Positions 62,720-64,000 of a stretch of 64,000 bases of DNA are shown here, piece after piece. Below the pieces are notes generated by a model that saw only the letters and a program-made list of their open reading frames with translations, was not told the origin of the DNA and searched no databases. The DNA lies in NCBI RefSeq assembly GCF_013009075.1, contig NZ_CP053108.1:2480001-2544000 (forward strand), given 5' to 3'. A program made the translations under genes and the position numbers. Origin of the DNA: Halomonas sp. TA22 (GTDB lineage Bacteria > Pseudomonadota > Gammaproteobacteria > Pseudomonadales > Halomonadaceae). Within the stretch, counting starts at the first letter, position 1, and the number at the start of each line of letters is the position of its first letter.

Positions 62720-63820
62720 CTATAGGCAGGCTTCGAGTTCCTCGATGTCGGGGAGGTTGTCCATGGTGCGGCTCATGTTGTAGGGCACCGAGATGTCCCG
62801 CCATTTCGCATAGTCATTCAGGTAGGTGACCATGGAGTGATAGACCTTGGCGTGCATGGGATGCTCGCAGGCCCCGCGCAGGATGACTTCATTGGTGATG
62901 TCCTGAATGCGCGCCAGGTCCTCCTCGGAGAACTGGTTGATCTCGACGCCGGCATCGATGAAGCGCTGAGTGGCATCGGTCGATTCGCGCTCGGACCAGG
63001 CCAGGGCCCAGGCCATGGTGGCGTCGGCGGCGATCTTAAGCTTCTCTTGGGTCTCCTCGGAGAGCGCGTCCCAGGCGTCGCGATTGATCATGACGCCGAA
63101 CACACTGGCGGATTGGTGCCAGCCGGGCGTGGCCCAGTAGTCGGCGACCTCGGCGAAGCCGGCATTGTAGTCGACGCCTGGCGTGGCGAATTCGCCGGCA
63201 TCGATGACGCCGCGCTCGATGGCCTGATAGACCTCGCCGCCGGCCAGGGTGACCTGGGAGCCGCCGAGCTGCTCAAGCACTCGGCCCTGGTCGCGGCCGG
63301 AGAGCCGCAGGCGCTTGCCGTCGAGATCCTCGATGCTCTGTATCGGCGTACGGCCCATGAAGCCCGACTCGTTGTTGAGCGCGGCGTAGGGCAGGTAGAC
63401 CATGTCGTATTCGCCGTAGACCTCCTGATAGAGCTCGAAGCCGCCCCACTGCTGGATCCAGTTGATGTAATCGACGGCATTGAACAGGCTGGTGGTGGTG
63501 GCGAGTGGCGAGAAAGCAGGATTGAGACCGGCCCAGTAGCCGGGCCAGTCGCCGGCGGCTTCGATACTGCCGGTTTCGGTGGCATCGAACACCTCCGTGC
63601 CTGGCATCAAGGTGCCTCCGGCACGAAACTCGATCTGCAGCTCATCGCCGGCCAGCTTATTGACCAACTCGGCCCAATGGCGATCGATCTGAATCAAGTC
63701 GAGATTCTCGGGCCAGGTGGTGGTCATGGTCCACCGCTCCTGAGCCTGGGCGGTGGAGAGCGCGGTCAGCGCAATGCCGGCAGCCAGTCCGGTAAGGGCG
63801 TACTGGGTCAACTTTGTCAT
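62720..63820 (-). CDS. TRAP transporter solute-binding protein (DctP)
   Basis: This 366-residue periplasmic protein has a signal peptide (LTGLAAGIALTALSTAQAQ) and the DctP fold: WTMTTTWPENLDLIQIDRHWAELVN, IEFRAGGTLMPGTEVFDATETGSIEAAGDWPGYWAGLNPAFSPL, and the ligand-site segment GKRLRLSGRDQGRVLEQLGGSQVTLAGGEVYQAIERGVIDAGEFATP. The conserved Arg before LxGxGxxxxxxLG normally binds a carboxylate; here, with HpsN nearby, a sulfonate such as dihydroxypropanesulfonate is proposed. It is first in the operon. Confidence 0.92.
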   Translation of the reverse strand: MTKLTQYALTGLAAGIALTALSTAQAQERWTMTTTWPENLDLIQIDRHWAELVNKLAGDELQIEFRAGGTLMPGTEVFDATETGSIEAAGDWPGYWAGLNPAFSPLATTTSLFNAVDYINWIQQWGGFELYQEVYGEYDMVYLPYAALNNESGFMGRTPIQSIEDLDGKRLRLSGRDQGRVLEQLGGSQVTLAGGEVYQAIERGVIDAGEFATPGVDYNAGFAEVADYWATPGWHQSASVFGVMINRDAWDALSEETQEKLKIAADATMAWALAWSERESTDATQRFIDAGVEINQFSEEDLARIQDITNEVILRGACEHPMHAKVYHSMVTYLNDYAKWRDISVPYNMSRTMDNLPDIEELEACL

Positions 63821-64000
63821 GGTGGTGCTCCCAACAGAGTTATTATGCTTGTGTCGTGAGAAACGGGCCTGGCAAGCAGTGGGGGACGATCATGGCGCGG
63901 CCAGTGCCCATGCACATTATCACGCGCTTGATAGAGGCTAGCAGAGATAAGCTTACGATAACGTTAACTGCAGATTTGACTGCGCTTGAGAGTCGTTCTT
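63821..64000 (-). promoter_or_regulatory. Upstream region of the TRAP operon
   Basis: No gene is seen in these last 180 bases. GATAACGTTAAC (63957-63968) contains the central AACGTT step common to LacI-family operators and could be bound by the regulator at 59737. The promoter elements cannot be fixed. Confidence 0.35.

Overview
The window reads as part of the chromosome of a halophilic gammaproteobacterium, most likely Halomonas or a close relative. This rests on the GC-rich coding style, the housekeeping gene orders (birA-coaX-tRNA, mutY-yggX, hisB-hisH-hisA-hisF, selD-selU, thrB-speA) and gammaproteobacterial protein signatures. No database search was possible, so the genus is an inference.

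Positions 1-14066 are the end of a prophage. It holds the tail of a morphogenesis operon with a giant 2263-residue polyvalent, probably injected protein. Next comes a block of small membrane or secreted proteins on the opposite strand. Two divergent Arc/Mnt-like ribbon-helix-helix regulators follow around a 17-bp palindrome, then a duplicated small phage gene pair and an SOS-controlled umuDC operon. The layout (ejection protein, opposite-strand membrane protein, divergent Mnt/Arc) recalls phage P22's gene 16-sieA-immI region. The element ends at a 3' fragment of tRNA-Ser(UGA), a typical attachment site.

Positions 14067-25086 are an accessory island: two truncated genes of a nucleotidyltransferase locus, the broken end of a Trb-type conjugation operon, a complete Wadjet-type jetABCD plasmid/phage defence operon (MukBEF-like SMC complex plus a toprim nuclease), and a divergent HTH-WYL regulator with palindromic candidate operators between them.

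Positions 25547-57110 are mostly core genome: biotin ligase/repressor and pantothenate kinase, tRNA-Tyr-Gly-Thr (with no tuf after them), hisC, an old yellow enzyme, radA, selenium metabolism (selD, selU), a diverged glutamine amidotransferase, an alkyltransferase-like protein, hisFAHB, asmA, mutY-yggX, tRNA-Phe-Gln-Thr, speA, thrB, polA and an Fbp-type ferric iron ABC importer with a Fur-like box. Between the second tRNA cluster and the following genes lie two tandem paralogous GGA-rich RNA genes of the RsmY/RsmZ (CsrA-sequestering) type, with GacA-box-like elements nearby.

Positions 57354-63820 look like a carbon/sulfur catabolic locus: a short-chain dehydrogenase, an HpsN-like (HisD-family) sulfopropanediol dehydrogenase, a divergent LacI-family regulator and a complete TRAP transporter. 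It plausibly imports and oxidises 2,3-dihydroxypropane-1-sulfonate or a related polyol.
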